Shown here in pieces: positions 5,805-7,120 of a DNA stretch of 7,120 nucleotides. How positions within the stretch are numbered: the stretch's first letter is position 1; every line of letters begins with the position of its first letter. The DNA comes from an uncultured Anaerobutyricum sp. Its GTDB lineage: Bacteria > Bacillota > Clostridia > Lachnospirales > Lachnospiraceae. Under the pieces are notes generated by a model, which worked only from the letters and a program-made list of their open reading frames with translations, was not told the DNA's origin and ran no database searches. A program made the position numbers and the translations under genes. The stretch is from positions 1-7,120 of the forward strand of contig NZ_CAKRCF010000077.1 of NCBI RefSeq assembly GCF_934307085.1. Reading direction: 5' to 3'.

Positions 5805-7094
5805 TTACTGATTTAAAATAGCTGTGTAAGAAGCTGCATTATCTGTCTTAACCATGTTGATTGCAAATGCATCGTACTGGCTTGGGTTTCCAAGACGGTT
5901 TGTAATGTTAGATTCTGTCTGTCCATCACCACCGATGTACTCTACATCAAGATTTAAAAGATCATCATAGTTCTGTAAAAGTGGCTGATATGTTGAGCTT
6001 AAGAAGTTATCAGAAGCGTTGTAGATATTGAGCCATACTTTCTTTGTAGGATGTTTGGAGGAATCTAACTGGTTAGATACTGGTTCCCAAACAACTGTAG
6101 AATCTGTGAAATCTTTGTAGTTATCTGCTGTAACTGCTGCATTTAATGCATAGTAAGAACGATCTTCTTCGCTATATTTGTATACATCTTCGCTAAGAAC
6201 ATTTCCTGCTTCATCAGCAGTTCCGATACCTGTGTCTACGTCAACACCGTCAAGTGCGTTACGAAGTACTCTAAGTGTAAGGTAAGCCTGAACGTCGGCA
6301 TGCTGGCTAACTGTTCCGCCGTAACCTTCTGCGATGGCTGCTACTGCATCACTGTTTGCATCATATCCAAATGTAGGAACTTTGTTATCTTTTGACCATG
6401 CGTTAAACATTGACATTCCCATTCCATCGTTGTTAGAAACAACTACATCAATGGAATCTCCAAATGAAGATGACCATGTTCCGATAGCGTTACCTGCCGT
6501 TGCTGCATCCCATGTAGCTCCAGCTGAGTTCTTCATTTCCTGAGAAGCAAGCTCTCTTACAACATATTTCTTTCCATTTACTTCAAGTTCTGCATCCTGA
6601 ACCTCTGCAGCTTTTCCATCTGTGTTTGTTCCTGTAGGAGCACTGTTGATTTCTCCATCTTTCTCAACGCCTGTTCCAAGAGCTTTACGAACACCTCTTG
6701 TACGAGCGATAGAATCGTTATGTCCGATATCACCGATTGCTAAAACGTATCCGATAACACCATCACCGTTACGGTCAATCTTATCAATATTTTTCTCGAT
6801 ATAATCTTTAACCATCTGACCCTGAACTTCAGCACCCTGGTTTGCATCGAAACCTACATAGTAAGTATCTTTGTTAAAGTTAAGAGCTGTCTTATCCAGT
6901 TCTCCTGTAGAACTGTTAGAAGGCTGACGGTTAAACCATACGAGTGGTTTATCTTTGTTTGCCACTTCAGAAGTTGCTGCTGCCTGACTTCCTGTGTTTG
7001 ATTCGCTCTTGCTGCTGCTACCGCTGCTACCACAAGCTGCTGTAGAAACTACTAAAGCTGCTGCCATCATCATTGCTACGACTTTTTTTCTCAT
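5805..7094 (-). CDS. mglB: Galactose/glucose-binding lipoprotein, circularly permuted relative to MglB
   Basis: This is the extracellular substrate-binding subunit of the importer, 429 residues. Residues 1-20 are a lipoprotein signal with lipobox STAAC and lipidated Cys21; 22-44 are a Ser/Gly/Asn-rich linker. Residues about 49-331 match E. coli MglB from its Asn91 strand to its C-terminus: PLVWFNRQPS (Asn55), an EF-hand-like calcium loop D107-N109-D111, GHNDSIAR (His125, Asp127, Arg131), Trp195, SNNDGMGM (Asn222), and FGYDA (Asp245). After a linker (about 332-351), residues 352-429 match the beginning of mature E. coli MglB, with Asp362 and Phe364 in IYNASDNF corresponding to Asp14 and Phe16, and AINMVKTDNAA matching AINLVDPAA. 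The family order is therefore permuted. Nine of ten sugar contacts are kept; Asn256 aligns with Gln264. Calcium ligand Gln142 aligns with Gly115. About 30 extra residues lie between 145 and 190. The start has GAGGAGGG (7103-7110), eight bases upstream. Alignment is from memory of the E. coli protein. Confidence 0.93.
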   Translation of the reverse strand: MRKKVVAMMMAAALVVSTAACGSSGSSSKSESNTGSQAAATSEVANKDKPLVWFNRQPSNSSTGELDKTALNFNKDTYYVGFDANQGAEVQGQMVKDYIEKNIDKIDRNGDGVIGYVLAIGDIGHNDSIARTRGVRKALGTGVEKDGEINSAPTGTNTDGKAAEVQDAELEVNGKKYVVRELASQEMKNSAGATWDAATAGNAIGTWSSSFGDSIDVVVSNNDGMGMSMFNAWSKDNKVPTFGYDANSDAVAAIAEGYGGTVSQHADVQAYLTLRVLRNALDGVDVDTGIGTADEAGNVLSEDVYKYSEEDRSYYALNAAVTADNYKDFTDSTVVWEPVSNQLDSSKHPTKKVWLNIYNASDNFLSSTYQPLLQNYDDLLNLDVEYIGGDGQTESNITNRLGNPSQYDAFAINMVKTDNAASYTAILNQ

Positions 7095-7102
7095 TATAAG
7101 TA

Positions 7103-7110
7103 CCCTCCTC
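7103..7110 (-). promoter_or_regulatory. Strong ribosome binding site of mglB
   Basis: The minus strand reads GAGGAGGG, eight bases before the ATG at 7094. It is the strongest of the five sites in the window, in line with high production of the binding lipoprotein. The operon promoter must lie beyond position 7120. Confidence 0.85.
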
Positions 7111-7120
7111 GGTTTTTGTT

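Noticed and set aside
5805..7094. Assembly error or frameshift as the cause of the odd domain order in the binding protein
   Set aside because: The frame is intact from a proper ribosome binding site, signal and lipobox to the stop, and the relocated segment joins through a linker in frame with matching spacing at the break.
7095..7120. Catabolite-repression (cre) site or operon promoter upstream of mglB
   Set aside because: Only 26 bases are visible before the gene and they hold just the ribosome binding site.

Overview
The window reads as a chromosomal piece of an AT-rich Gram-positive Clostridia, most likely Lachnospiraceae. This rests on a lipoprotein-type solute-binding protein, strong AGGAG ribosome binding sites, and a YesM/YesN-type two-component pair. 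All genes lie on the minus strand, so the biological order runs from high to low coordinates. No mobile elements, tRNA, rRNA or CRISPR were seen.

From 7094 down to 2353 lies an mglBAC-type galactose/glucose (methyl-galactoside) ABC importer: a binding lipoprotein (5805-7094), a 275-base spacer holding a two-level stem-loop, a tandem ATPase (4021-5529), and after 18 bases the permease (2353-4002). A 192-base spacer follows, holding a long stem-loop and a good extended -10 promoter. Then come an AraC-type response regulator (562-2160) and, overlapping it by 14 bases, the start of a membrane sensor histidine kinase that runs off the left edge (1-575).

The most striking feature is the binding protein. 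It aligns with E. coli galactose-binding protein, but the segment that is the N-terminus there (first ~80 mature residues, including the sugar-contacting Asp14 and Phe16) is found here at the C-terminus (about residues 352-429), after a short linker. The rest starts directly at the strand carrying Asn91, just behind the lipoprotein signal and Ser/Gly linker. This is a circular permutation in which nine of ten known sugar-contact positions are still present. The permease is also unusual: it carries about 210 extra N-terminal residues, charged and coiled-coil-like, ahead of the first membrane segment.

Working model (inference): the lipoprotein catches galactose or glucose outside the membrane, the permease and ATPase import it, and the kinase/regulator pair next door senses sugar outside the cell and controls this or a linked locus. 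The main mgl promoter lies beyond the right edge, because only 26 bases precede the binding-protein gene.
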